A stretch of DNA of 64,000 bases from an uncultured Clostridia bacterium (lineage in GTDB: Bacteria > Bacillota > Clostridia > Christensenellales > Borkfalkiaceae): the NCBI GenBank assembly GCA_944336975.1, contig CALVLH010000003.1:1-64000 (forward strand). The letters are read 5' to 3'. Positions within the stretch are counted from its first letter, which is position 1; every line of letters begins with the position of its first letter. The notes beneath the pieces were generated by a model that was not told the origin of the DNA, searched no databases, and saw only the letters and a list, made by a program, of their open reading frames with translations. Made by a program: the position numbers and the translations under genes. Positions 25,512-33,555 of this stretch are shown piece by piece.

Positions 25512-27818
25512 ATGAAATTGAATAAAGAAGAGTTCCTTGCGGACGTGAACGCGATCCTGCGCGGCGATTACGCGTGCGATCTCGCTTCCGCCAACAAAAA
25601 GGAGCGGTACAACGCCCTGTCCAAGGCGGTCATGATGAAGGCGTACGACGCTTGGATGAAATCGACGCAGTCCAAACAGAAACGCTGCGCATACTTCTCC
25701 GCCGAGTTCCTGATGGGCAGAGCTATCTATTCCAACCTGCTCAATCTGGGCGTCCTGGACGAAGCGAGGAAGATCATGTCGTCCGTCGGCGTCGACCTCG
25801 GCGAGTTCGAAGAGGTGGAGGACGCGGCGCTCGGCAACGGCGGTCTCGGCAGGCTTGCGGCGTGCTATCTCGAATGCGCGGCGAGCCGCGATCTGCCGCT
25901 CGACGGCTACGGCATCCGCTACCGCTACGGGCTCTTCCGTCAGACGTTTGCGGACGGATTTCAGCACGAGGAAGGGGACGATTGGCTTAAATGGGGCGAT
26001 CCATGGAGCGTGCGCGTGGAGCGCGAAGCGGTCAAGGTCGTCTTTTCCGATCAGACGGTGTGGGCGGTTCCCTATGATATGCCGATCTTCGGCTACCGTA
26101 ACGGCGTGGTGAACACGTTGCGCCTGTGGCAGAGCGAACCGCTGCGCCCCTTCGATTTCGCGAGCTTCAACGAGATGAAAGGGGAACGCATCGCGGAGGA
26201 GAACTTCAACGCGACCAAGATCACCGACGTGCTCTATCCCAACGACAACACGATGGTGGGCAAGATCCTGCGCCTGCGCCAGCAGTATTTCATGGTGAGC
26301 GCGTCCTTGCAGGATATTCTGCGCAAGTATAAAAAGACGGGCAAGCCGCTTTCCGAACTGCCCGAGCACCGCGTGTTCCAGCTCAACGACACGCATCCCG
26401 TGCTCGCGATCCCCGAAATGCTGCGCCTTCTGCGCCTGGAAGGGCTTTCTTTCGAAGAGGCGTTCGATATCTGCTCGCGCGCGTTCAATTTTACCAATCA
26501 CACCATCATGGCGGAAGCGCTGGAAAAGTGGGACGCGCTCGCGCTCAAAGACCTGCTTCCCGCGGTATACGAGCAGATCGTCACCTGTCAGCAGAAGCTG
26601 GAAAAAGAGGGCGCCGATCCCAACCGCTATTATATCGTCAAGGACGGGATCGTGCACATGGCGAACCTCGCGATTTATGTCTGCGCCAAGGTGAACGGCG
26701 TCGCACAGATCCACACGGACATCCTCAAGCGCGAGACCTTCCGCGATTGGTACGAAAAGTATCCCGACAAATTCGTGAACATCACCAACGGCATCACGCC
26801 CCGTCGTTGGATGCTCCTCAACAACCCCGAAATGGCAAAGGAGATCGACAAGCGTATCGGAACGCAGTGGCATACCGAGCTGTCCGAACTGAGCAAGCTC
26901 GATCCCGTCCTCACGGAGATGCTCCCCGCGTTCCGCGGGATCAAGAAAAAGAACAAGGAAAAGCTCGCGGCGTATATCGAAAAGGCGGAAGGAGTGAAGA
27001 TCTCGCCCGACTTCGCGTTTGACGTACAGGTCAAGCGCCTGCACGAGTACAAGCGTCAGCTTCTGAACGCTCTGTCCATTCTGTATTTCTATTACGAGAT
27101 CAAAGAAGGCCGCATGAAGGATTTCACGCCGACGGCGTTCCTTTTCGGCGCGAAGGCGGCGCCCGGGTATTATAACGCGAAGGCGATCATCAAGTTCATC
27201 AACGAGATCGCGAAGCTCGTCAACGGCGACGAGGCGGTTTCCCGTTACATGAAGGTCGTGTTCGTGCAGAATTACAACGTGTCCTATGCGGAGAAGATCG
27301 TCTGCGCGGCGGATATCTCCGAACAGATCTCCATGGCAGGCATGGAGGCTTCGGGAACGGGCAACATGAAGTTCATGCTCAACGGAACGGTCACGCTCGG
27401 CACGATGGACGGCGCGAACGTGGAGATCTGCGAAGAGGCGGGCATCGAAAACAACTACATCTTCGGCGCGCGCGTGGAAGACGTTCCCGACATCAAGAAA
27501 TTCTATTCACCGAGGCAGATCCTCGCGGAAAATCCCGCACTCAAGCGCGTCGTGGAGACGATGATCGACGGCACGTTCGACGACGGCGGGACGGGCGTCC
27601 TGCGCAAGCTGTACGAGAGCATCGTGGAAGGATACGATCCCGATCACTACATCGTATTGTACGATTTTGCCGATTATGTCCGCGTGAAGGAACAGCTCCT
27701 GCGCGATTACGGGACGGATGAATTTTATCTCAAATGCCTCAAAAATCTCGCGCACAGCGGCAAGTTCTCCGCAGACCGTTCGGTGAGCGATTATTCCCGT
27801 CTGATCTGGCATATCTGA
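25512..27818 (+). CDS. glgP: glycogen/starch/alpha-glucan phosphorylase
   Basis: PLP-dependent enzyme that releases glucose-1-phosphate from glycogen. The 768-residue protein has the N-terminal ALGNGGLGRLAACYLE, substrate site loops (QLNDTHPVLAIPEM; NGITPRRWMLLNNP) and the PLP-lysine motif EASGTGNMKFMLNGTVTLGT. The ATG at 25512 follows GGGAGGAAG. It stands alone here, without other glg genes in the window; the phosphoglucomutase at 62165 could take its product to glucose-6-phosphate. Confidence 0.94.
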   Translation: MKLNKEEFLADVNAILRGDYACDLASANKKERYNALSKAVMMKAYDAWMKSTQSKQKRCAYFSAEFLMGRAIYSNLLNLGVLDEARKIMSSVGVDLGEFEEVEDAALGNGGLGRLAACYLECAASRDLPLDGYGIRYRYGLFRQTFADGFQHEEGDDWLKWGDPWSVRVEREAVKVVFSDQTVWAVPYDMPIFGYRNGVVNTLRLWQSEPLRPFDFASFNEMKGERIAEENFNATKITDVLYPNDNTMVGKILRLRQQYFMVSASLQDILRKYKKTGKPLSELPEHRVFQLNDTHPVLAIPEMLRLLRLEGLSFEEAFDICSRAFNFTNHTIMAEALEKWDALALKDLLPAVYEQIVTCQQKLEKEGADPNRYYIVKDGIVHMANLAIYVCAKVNGVAQIHTDILKRETFRDWYEKYPDKFVNITNGITPRRWMLLNNPEMAKEIDKRIGTQWHTELSELSKLDPVLTEMLPAFRGIKKKNKEKLAAYIEKAEGVKISPDFAFDVQVKRLHEYKRQLLNALSILYFYYEIKEGRMKDFTPTAFLFGAKAAPGYYNAKAIIKFINEIAKLVNGDEAVSRYMKVVFVQNYNVSYAEKIVCAADISEQISMAGMEASGTGNMKFMLNGTVTLGTMDGANVEICEEAGIENNYIFGARVEDVPDIKKFYSPRQILAENPALKRVVETMIDGTFDDGGTGVLRKLYESIVEGYDPDHYIVLYDFADYVRVKEQLLRDYGTDEFYLKCLKNLAHSGKFSADRSVSDYSRLIWHI

Positions 27819-27873
27819 CATGAACTTATTCATTATATTGTATATATTCACACATATCCGAATGGCGGGTAAA

Positions 27874-27914
27874 GCAAAAGACGGGCTGATTCAAGTCCGT
27901 CTTTTGCACGTTTT
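27874..27914 (+). terminator. terminator after glgP
   Basis: An 11-bp stem (27874-27884 with 27897-27907), 12-nt loop, then ACGTTTT. Confidence 0.75.
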
Positions 27915-28025
27915 CATGGGCATACGCGCTTTTTCTATATAAATGTATAACTTTCGATTATAATCGGCATAATATTTGTGAAAGCAAAAAGAAAGTGAAA
28001 AATTTCGGAACGCATAAAGAAACTA

Positions 28026-28054
28026 TTGACAAATGTATAAAAATTATGTAAAAT
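28026..28054 (+). promoter_or_regulatory. sigma-A promoter of the opp operon
   Basis: TTGACA (28026-28031), 17-bp spacer, TAAAAT (28049-28054), in an AT-rich stretch. The start codon is about 275 nt further on. Confidence 0.8.
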
Positions 28055-28334
28055 TTTAAGTAACATCAAAAGAGAAAAGCGAGGTTTGATCGGGTGTTGC
28101 GCTCCGGTTTTTCCGCAAGGCGCGAGTTTTGCGGAAGGATGCGGAGCGGCTCGGAAAATCAGACGGGGGTACCCCCGTCTTGGTGTATAAATTGGCATTT
28201 ATACACCAAAAATATTTATCGGAAGGCTTTCCCGATGAAATCAGGAAAGCGGAAGAAGAATAGGGGCTCGTTCTCGTTTGACGTACCGTCCGTGCGGGTA
28301 ATGCGCGGAAGAAAGAATTATAGGAGGCTTTGCA
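28055..28334 (+). promoter_or_regulatory. long structured leader of the opp operon
   Basis: No gene is evident. It holds a hairpin near 28112-28134, a perfect 20-bp palindrome with core GGGGGTACCCCC (28161-28180), and next to it a 12-bp perfect inverted repeat TTGGTGTATAAA/TTTATACACCAA with a 6-nt spacer (28180-28209). None is followed by a T-tract, so they are not terminators. A repressor site or RNA-level control are both possible; I do not recognise a riboswitch or T-box. Confidence 0.5.
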
Positions 28335-30872
28335 ATGAGCAAAACGATGAAGAGAGTTGGCACTGCCGCACTCGCCGTTGCCATGACGGCATCTGTTTGT
28401 GCTGTTGCCGCAGGGTGCGGGGATAATTCCAACGCGCAGCCCGGACAGTACACCTACAGAACTGCGACCACGGCTCTCGCAAATAACTGGAACCCCCATA
28501 CTTGGGAAACGAACGCCGATCAGACTGTCTTACTTTATCTGTCCCAGCCGTTCGTAGACATGTCTATCAAGAACAGTGAGACGGGCGAGTACCAGTGGGT
28601 CTACGAGATGGCGACGAAAGTCACCGACGTGACGAAAGAGCATCAGTCCGATCTTACCAAGTACGGCGTCACGTTGCAGGAGGGAAAGACGGCGGAAACG
28701 ACGGAATCCGGTTTTGTCTTCGAGATCGCGCTCAATCCCGACGCCAAGTGGGAAAACGGTGAGGAGATCACTGCGGACGACTATATCTATTCCATGCAGC
28801 AGCTTCTCAATTCCAAGATGAGAAACTATCGCGCGAATCTGTACATCGCGGGCGAGTCCGCTCTGGCAGGCGCTGCGGCATATTATAATTCGGAAGCGCC
28901 CATCTATTCTCCGATCGTTCCTCCTTACGGGGAAAATGACACGCCCGATTACAGCTTCGATCTCAATTCTCAGGCTACCTATATCAACCTTACCAGTACG
29001 AATATGACCTTGTCCGGATATTCGATTTACGACCTCTATGACATGGGTTATATCAGAGACGTATACGATGAAGAGGATCCCACGAAGCTGCTTGTGCCCG
29101 GCGAAACGAACTATAAGGCCCTTGCCGAAAAGGCAAACCCTTACGGCTATATTGAAATGACCGCCGAAAACAAGGAATTGGCTTTGGTCGTCATGGATCA
29201 GTATCTCTCGGCGTTCGGTATGAGCATTTACGATGAGAACGGAGAGGTCGTCGAGGGACTTTATAAGGAATTCCTCTTCTATAATACCGGTAAATTCGGC
29301 GAGAAGGTTAATTATGACGATACGGTCGGCTGCTACAAAGTGGACGATTATACCATCCGCTATGTAAACCAGACGTATATCGATATCAACTACTTCATGA
29401 CCTCATTGACGTCCACCTGGCTCGTCTATGAGGATCTGTATGAAGCAGGAAAGGATACGACGGGCGAGCTCGTCACGACCGATTACGGTACGTCCAAAGA
29501 GACGACGATGTCTTACGGTATCTATAAGCTTGACTTCTATCAGGAAGAGAAGCAGATGGTATTCGTGCAGAACGAGCACTGGTATGGCTTTGAAGAAGGC
29601 GAGGACGGCAAGCTGGTTTCCTATACCAACTTTGAGGTTGACGGTGAAAAACAGCTTCAGCATCAGACGACGAGAATTGTTATCGACGTTCTGACTTTAG
29701 ATGCGATGAAGCAGGCGTTCCTCAAGGGCGAACTGACCGAGTGGTCTCCTGCGGCAGATGAGTTGTCTACCTATTCGTTGAGTGATCAGCTCTATCGCGT
29801 GGATGAGACCTATACGCTGAGCTTGTTCTTCAATACCAATGTCAACACGCTCAAGACGATGGATACGTCCAAGGGCAATACCAACAGCGTCGTTCTTTCC
29901 AATAAGAATTTCCGTAAGGCATTCAGCCTTGCTATCGACAGATCGAAATATGTGGCTTCTACGCCCGGATATAAACCCGCTTATTCGCTGATGAACGATC
30001 TGTATTTCTATGACGTTTACAACGATCCCAACTCGAGATACAGAGACACGGACGAAGCGATGCAGGCGATCTGCGACCTTTACGGAGTTAAATACGGAGA
30101 AGGTGAAGGTGAGACGTATAAGACGTTGAAAGAGGCTTATGAGTCCATCAACGGGTATAACCTGACCGAAGCAAAGGCTCTGATGAAGACGGCTTGCGAA
30201 GAACTCGTCGCGGCAGGGCTTTACAAGGCGGGCGATCCCGTTAAGATCAAGATCGCATGGTCGGCGGGTGCGTTGACTTCTGACGATAATGCTCAGATCG
30301 CCTTGATGAACGAGTTTATCAATGCTGCAATTCAGGGTTCCGGATTCGGTACGGTTACGCTTGAAGCGGTCGGCAATCTGAACAACAGATATGACGAAAT
30401 TCCTAACGGCAACTATGCGATCGGTTACGGCGCATGGGGCGGCGCGGCATTCTATCCGTTCAGAAACTTCCAGGTTTACATGGATCCCGATCAGTATGAT
30501 ATTAACGAGGCGGGCTGCTATGATCCGAAGACGGAAGATCTTACTCTCACCGTGAATGGGAAAGAGGAGACGATGACGTGGCAGGAGTGGTCCAACTGCA
30601 TGATCGGTTCCGGTAAATATACAGAAGCTGATTTTGCTACCAAGCTTTCCATTACCGCACAGCTTGAAGAAGCGTTCCTCGGTACCTATTACCGTATCCC
30701 GCTTTGCGATACGACGATCTGCTCGCTGTTGTCCTATCAGTGCAGCAATTACACGGATACCTACAACATCATGTATGGCTTCGGCGGACTTCGTCTGATG
30801 TCCTATAACTATGACGACGCAGAATGGGCTGATTTTGTCAAGGAGCAGGGCGGTCAGCTCAATTACACCTGA
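28335..30872 (+). CDS. oppA: oligopeptide ABC transporter substrate-binding lipoprotein (large)
   Basis: Family 5 extracellular solute-binding protein feeding the OppBCDF permease. The lipoprotein signal ends in VAAGC (lipobox, Cys about residue 28). The mature part has SBP_bac_5 features, e.g. LANNWNPHTWETNADQTV and FRKAFSLAIDRSKYV. At 845 residues it is about 300 longer than usual OppA/DppA proteins; extra material appears between about 150 and 330. AGGAGG precedes the ATG. Codon use is visibly more T-ending than in neighbouring genes, which may reflect high expression. The substrate is probably peptides, but other family 5 ligands cannot be excluded. Confidence 0.88.
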   Translation: MSKTMKRVGTAALAVAMTASVCAVAAGCGDNSNAQPGQYTYRTATTALANNWNPHTWETNADQTVLLYLSQPFVDMSIKNSETGEYQWVYEMATKVTDVTKEHQSDLTKYGVTLQEGKTAETTESGFVFEIALNPDAKWENGEEITADDYIYSMQQLLNSKMRNYRANLYIAGESALAGAAAYYNSEAPIYSPIVPPYGENDTPDYSFDLNSQATYINLTSTNMTLSGYSIYDLYDMGYIRDVYDEEDPTKLLVPGETNYKALAEKANPYGYIEMTAENKELALVVMDQYLSAFGMSIYDENGEVVEGLYKEFLFYNTGKFGEKVNYDDTVGCYKVDDYTIRYVNQTYIDINYFMTSLTSTWLVYEDLYEAGKDTTGELVTTDYGTSKETTMSYGIYKLDFYQEEKQMVFVQNEHWYGFEEGEDGKLVSYTNFEVDGEKQLQHQTTRIVIDVLTLDAMKQAFLKGELTEWSPAADELSTYSLSDQLYRVDETYTLSLFFNTNVNTLKTMDTSKGNTNSVVLSNKNFRKAFSLAIDRSKYVASTPGYKPAYSLMNDLYFYDVYNDPNSRYRDTDEAMQAICDLYGVKYGEGEGETYKTLKEAYESINGYNLTEAKALMKTACEELVAAGLYKAGDPVKIKIAWSAGALTSDDNAQIALMNEFINAAIQGSGFGTVTLEAVGNLNNRYDEIPNGNYAIGYGAWGGAAFYPFRNFQVYMDPDQYDINEAGCYDPKTEDLTLTVNGKEETMTWQEWSNCMIGSGKYTEADFATKLSITAQLEEAFLGTYYRIPLCDTTICSLLSYQCSNYTDTYNIMYGFGGLRLMSYNYDDAEWADFVKEQGGQLNYT

Positions 30873-30904
30873 TGTAAGAGCAAGAACCGAATAGTAAAAT
30901 TGTC

Positions 30905-30935
30905 AGTAATGGGAGATTTGTTTTCTCCCATTACT
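30905..30935 (+). promoter_or_regulatory. intergenic hairpin between oppA and oppB
   Basis: A perfect 12-bp stem (30905-30916 with 30924-30935) with a 7-nt loop and only a weak T-rich tail. Such hairpins after binding-protein genes commonly stabilise the upstream mRNA or act as partial terminators, so more OppA than permease is made. Confidence 0.7.
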
Positions 30936-31010
30936 CATAATTTTCGGCGTTTTGCCGCATAGTGATTTTGCAGTGCGGCGGACGAAAAAATTACCGAAAA
31001 GGAGAAAATA

Positions 31011-31970
31011 ATGGCAAAATACGTTCTGAAAAGAATTCTGCTCATGTTCTTCACGCTGTTCGTCATCACGACGATCTGCTTTGTGCTGATCAGGATTTTG
31101 CCGAGAGAGTTGCCTCAGGATAAAAATCAGCAGGCGCTGATCCTTGCGCGTTGGGAAGCGCTCGGTTATAATGAACCGCTTCTCATTCAATACGGAATTT
31201 ATCTGAGAAATATCTTCACCGCATGGGATTTCGGTACGTCGTGGTCTATCTCCATGTTGACTCCGGCATGGGAAGTCGTCATGGACAGACTTCTTCCCAC
31301 CGTGCTCGTCAATCTCTATTCGCTGATTCTGTCCATTCCCTTCGGCATCGGACTCGGTGTGTTGGCGGCGATCAAGAAGAACAAATGGCAGGACCATGTT
31401 ATCAGTACGTTGGTCATGCTGTTCGTTTCCATTCCGAGCTACGTCTATGCGTTCCTCGTGCAGTATTTCCTGTACTTCAAGCTCGGCTGGTTCCCGCTCA
31501 ACGTCTATTCGCTCGCGGATGCAGGCGGTTCGTGGTTCACCTGGAAGATGTTTTACAGCATGATCCCGCCCGTCTTTGCGCTCTCCTTCGGCACGATCGC
31601 GGGGCTGACGCGTTTCACCCGCGCGGAACTGACCGAAACGCTGACCTCCGATTATATGCTGCTCGCCCGCACGAAGGGGCTGACGCGCGCGCAGGCGACG
31701 ACGCGCCACGCGCTCAAAAACGCGATGGTGCCCATCCTGCCCATGATCATTTCCAGCTTCATCGGCATTCTGGGCGGCTCTATGATCATCGAACAGATCT
31801 TCTCGATCCCCGGAGTCGGTCAGCTCTATATCCGTTCGATTACTTTCCGGGACTATGACGTCTTCATGATGGACAGTATTTTCTACACGTTCGTCGGACT
31901 TCTGGCGGGCATCGTGGTCGACATCAGTTACGGCTTCATCGACCCGAGAATACGAATGGGGGAGAAGTGA
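31011..31970 (+). CDS. oppB: oligopeptide ABC transporter permease OppB
   Basis: First membrane subunit of the peptide importer. The 319-residue protein has the normal OppB length and topology (six helices) and the ATPase-contacting EAA loop around ARTKGLTRAQATTRHALKNA (about residues 222-241). The N-terminus MAKYVLKRILLMFFTLFVIT is typical. A clear AAGGAG site precedes it. It is the only Opp subunit here without an obvious insertion. One base separates it from oppC. Confidence 0.93.
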   Translation: MAKYVLKRILLMFFTLFVITTICFVLIRILPRELPQDKNQQALILARWEALGYNEPLLIQYGIYLRNIFTAWDFGTSWSISMLTPAWEVVMDRLLPTVLVNLYSLILSIPFGIGLGVLAAIKKNKWQDHVISTLVMLFVSIPSYVYAFLVQYFLYFKLGWFPLNVYSLADAGGSWFTWKMFYSMIPPVFALSFGTIAGLTRFTRAELTETLTSDYMLLARTKGLTRAQATTRHALKNAMVPILPMIISSFIGILGGSMIIEQIFSIPGVGQLYIRSITFRDYDVFMMDSIFYTFVGLLAGIVVDISYGFIDPRIRMGEK

Positions 31971-31971
31971 C

Positions 31972-33552
31972 ATGGATAACGAAAACAAGCAGACCAATCT
32001 CCCCGAAGAGACGAAGATCCCGAAGGAGAAATTCGCCTTCGCAAACGTCGGCGAAAAACTTTCCGATAAGAAATTCGACACCAAGCCCATCGGCTATTTC
32101 AAGGACGCGTGGATCCGATTCCGCAAGAACAAGGCCTCCGTCGTCGCGGCGGTCATCATCCTTGCGATCGTCCTTTACGCGATCTTTGTCCCGCTCTTCA
32201 ACTTCCGTTACGACGCGAGCTTTATGGATACTTATTACTCGAAGAAGGGCCCGAGAAACCTCATCCTGCGCGAGATCGGCATTGCCGACGGCGGCATGAC
32301 GCGCGATTTCAACGAGAGAGCGCTCATCAAGGAGATCGCGAAGGGGATCGGCGCGGAAGATGCCGACGGCGAGGGCGCGACCTGGGAAGAGGGGAAAGAC
32401 AGCTATTATCAGCCCATTCTCAAGATCAAGAATGAGTATATGCAGGCGGGCAAGACGGTTTATTCCGCCAAGATCGATACCTATCTCGAAGTAGGGTTCC
32501 TGTATCGCTCCATTCAGCAGTCGGAATATGCAAACATTGTCGCATGGCAGGAGGAGACGGGCATTCAGGTCCTGTATCCGCTTGTCGATACGGCGAACGG
32601 GTATTGTTATGATGCTACGGACGCGAATTACTGGTATAAGACGGACGCGAAAGCCAACCCCGTCACCACGAAAAACGGAGAGGACAAGAGCATTTCCCTC
32701 GACGACGGCGTTCCGCTGGAAGACAACTACAAGCGCGACGCGGACGGGAACGTCATTTATTACGAATATACGGGTGGCGGCGACGCGACGACCGCGCAGT
32801 ATAAAGTGCGCATTCTTTACTACAACTATTACCGTTATGTGAACGGCTTCGAGCCGGAATACATTTTCGGAACGGACAGCCAGGGGTATGACCTCGCGCT
32901 TCGTCTTGCAAGCGGTATCAAGCTCAGCTTGCTCGTTGCGATCAGCGTTTCGCTCATCAACTTCCTGATCGGCGCGATCTACGGCGCGATCGAAGGGTAT
33001 TACGGCGGCGCGATCGACTTGTTCCTGGAACGTATCGCCGATATCCTTTCGGGCGTTCCGTTCATCGTCGTCGCGACCCTGTTCCAGATCCACCTTGCCG
33101 CCTCGTGGGGGCCGATCCCGAGCCTGCTGTTCGCCTTCGTGCTGACGGGCTGGATCGGCACTTCCAGCCGCGTGCGTACGCAGTTCTACCGATTCAAGAA
33201 TCAGGAATACGTCATGGCGGCGCGCACGTTGGGCGCAAGAGACAGGCGCATCATCTGGAAACACATCTTCCCCAACTCTTTGGGTACGATCATCACTTCG
33301 TCCGTCCTCGTCATCCCGAGCGTCATTTTCAGCGAGAGTATGCTCAGCTTCCTCGGGATCATCAACCTCGGCGGTTCGACCATGACGAGCCTCGGCACCT
33401 TGCTCTCCGACGCGTCCAGCATCTGGACCAACTATCCTCACCTGATGATCATTCCCGCGATCGTCATTTCCCTGCTCATGATCTGCTTCAACCTGTTCGG
33501 AAACGGCCTGCGCGACGCATTCAACCCGTCCTTGCGCGGAGTGGAGGAATAA
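31972..33552 (+). CDS. oppC: OppC permease with large extracytoplasmic insertion
   Basis: Second membrane subunit. It has the OppC signature N-terminal helix (NKASVVAAVIILAIVLYAIF, about residues 54-73), the FGTDSQGYDLALRL stretch before the core (about 300), and the EAA loop AARTLGARDRRIIWKHIFPN. The protein is 526 residues against about 300 for normal OppC. The extra 170-odd residues (about 85-295) are hydrophilic, Tyr- and Asp-rich, and lie between helix 1 and helix 2, so they should form an outside domain near the binding protein. It sits inside an otherwise standard opp operon. Confidence 0.92.
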   Translation: MDNENKQTNLPEETKIPKEKFAFANVGEKLSDKKFDTKPIGYFKDAWIRFRKNKASVVAAVIILAIVLYAIFVPLFNFRYDASFMDTYYSKKGPRNLILREIGIADGGMTRDFNERALIKEIAKGIGAEDADGEGATWEEGKDSYYQPILKIKNEYMQAGKTVYSAKIDTYLEVGFLYRSIQQSEYANIVAWQEETGIQVLYPLVDTANGYCYDATDANYWYKTDAKANPVTTKNGEDKSISLDDGVPLEDNYKRDADGNVIYYEYTGGGDATTAQYKVRILYYNYYRYVNGFEPEYIFGTDSQGYDLALRLASGIKLSLLVAISVSLINFLIGAIYGAIEGYYGGAIDLFLERIADILSGVPFIVVATLFQIHLAASWGPIPSLLFAFVLTGWIGTSSRVRTQFYRFKNQEYVMAARTLGARDRRIIWKHIFPNSLGTIITSSVLVIPSVIFSESMLSFLGIINLGGSTMTSLGTLLSDASSIWTNYPHLMIIPAIVISLLMICFNLFGNGLRDAFNPSLRGVEE

Positions 33553-33555
33553 GCC

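Noticed and set aside
28055..28334. T-box or known riboswitch in the opp leader.
   Set aside because: No T-box motif, terminator/antiterminator pair or known aptamer core could be recognised.
28238..28426. Short open frame at the end of the opp leader, reading into oppA in another frame.
   Set aside because: It has no family resemblance and overlaps the oppA signal-peptide coding region and its AGGAGG site.
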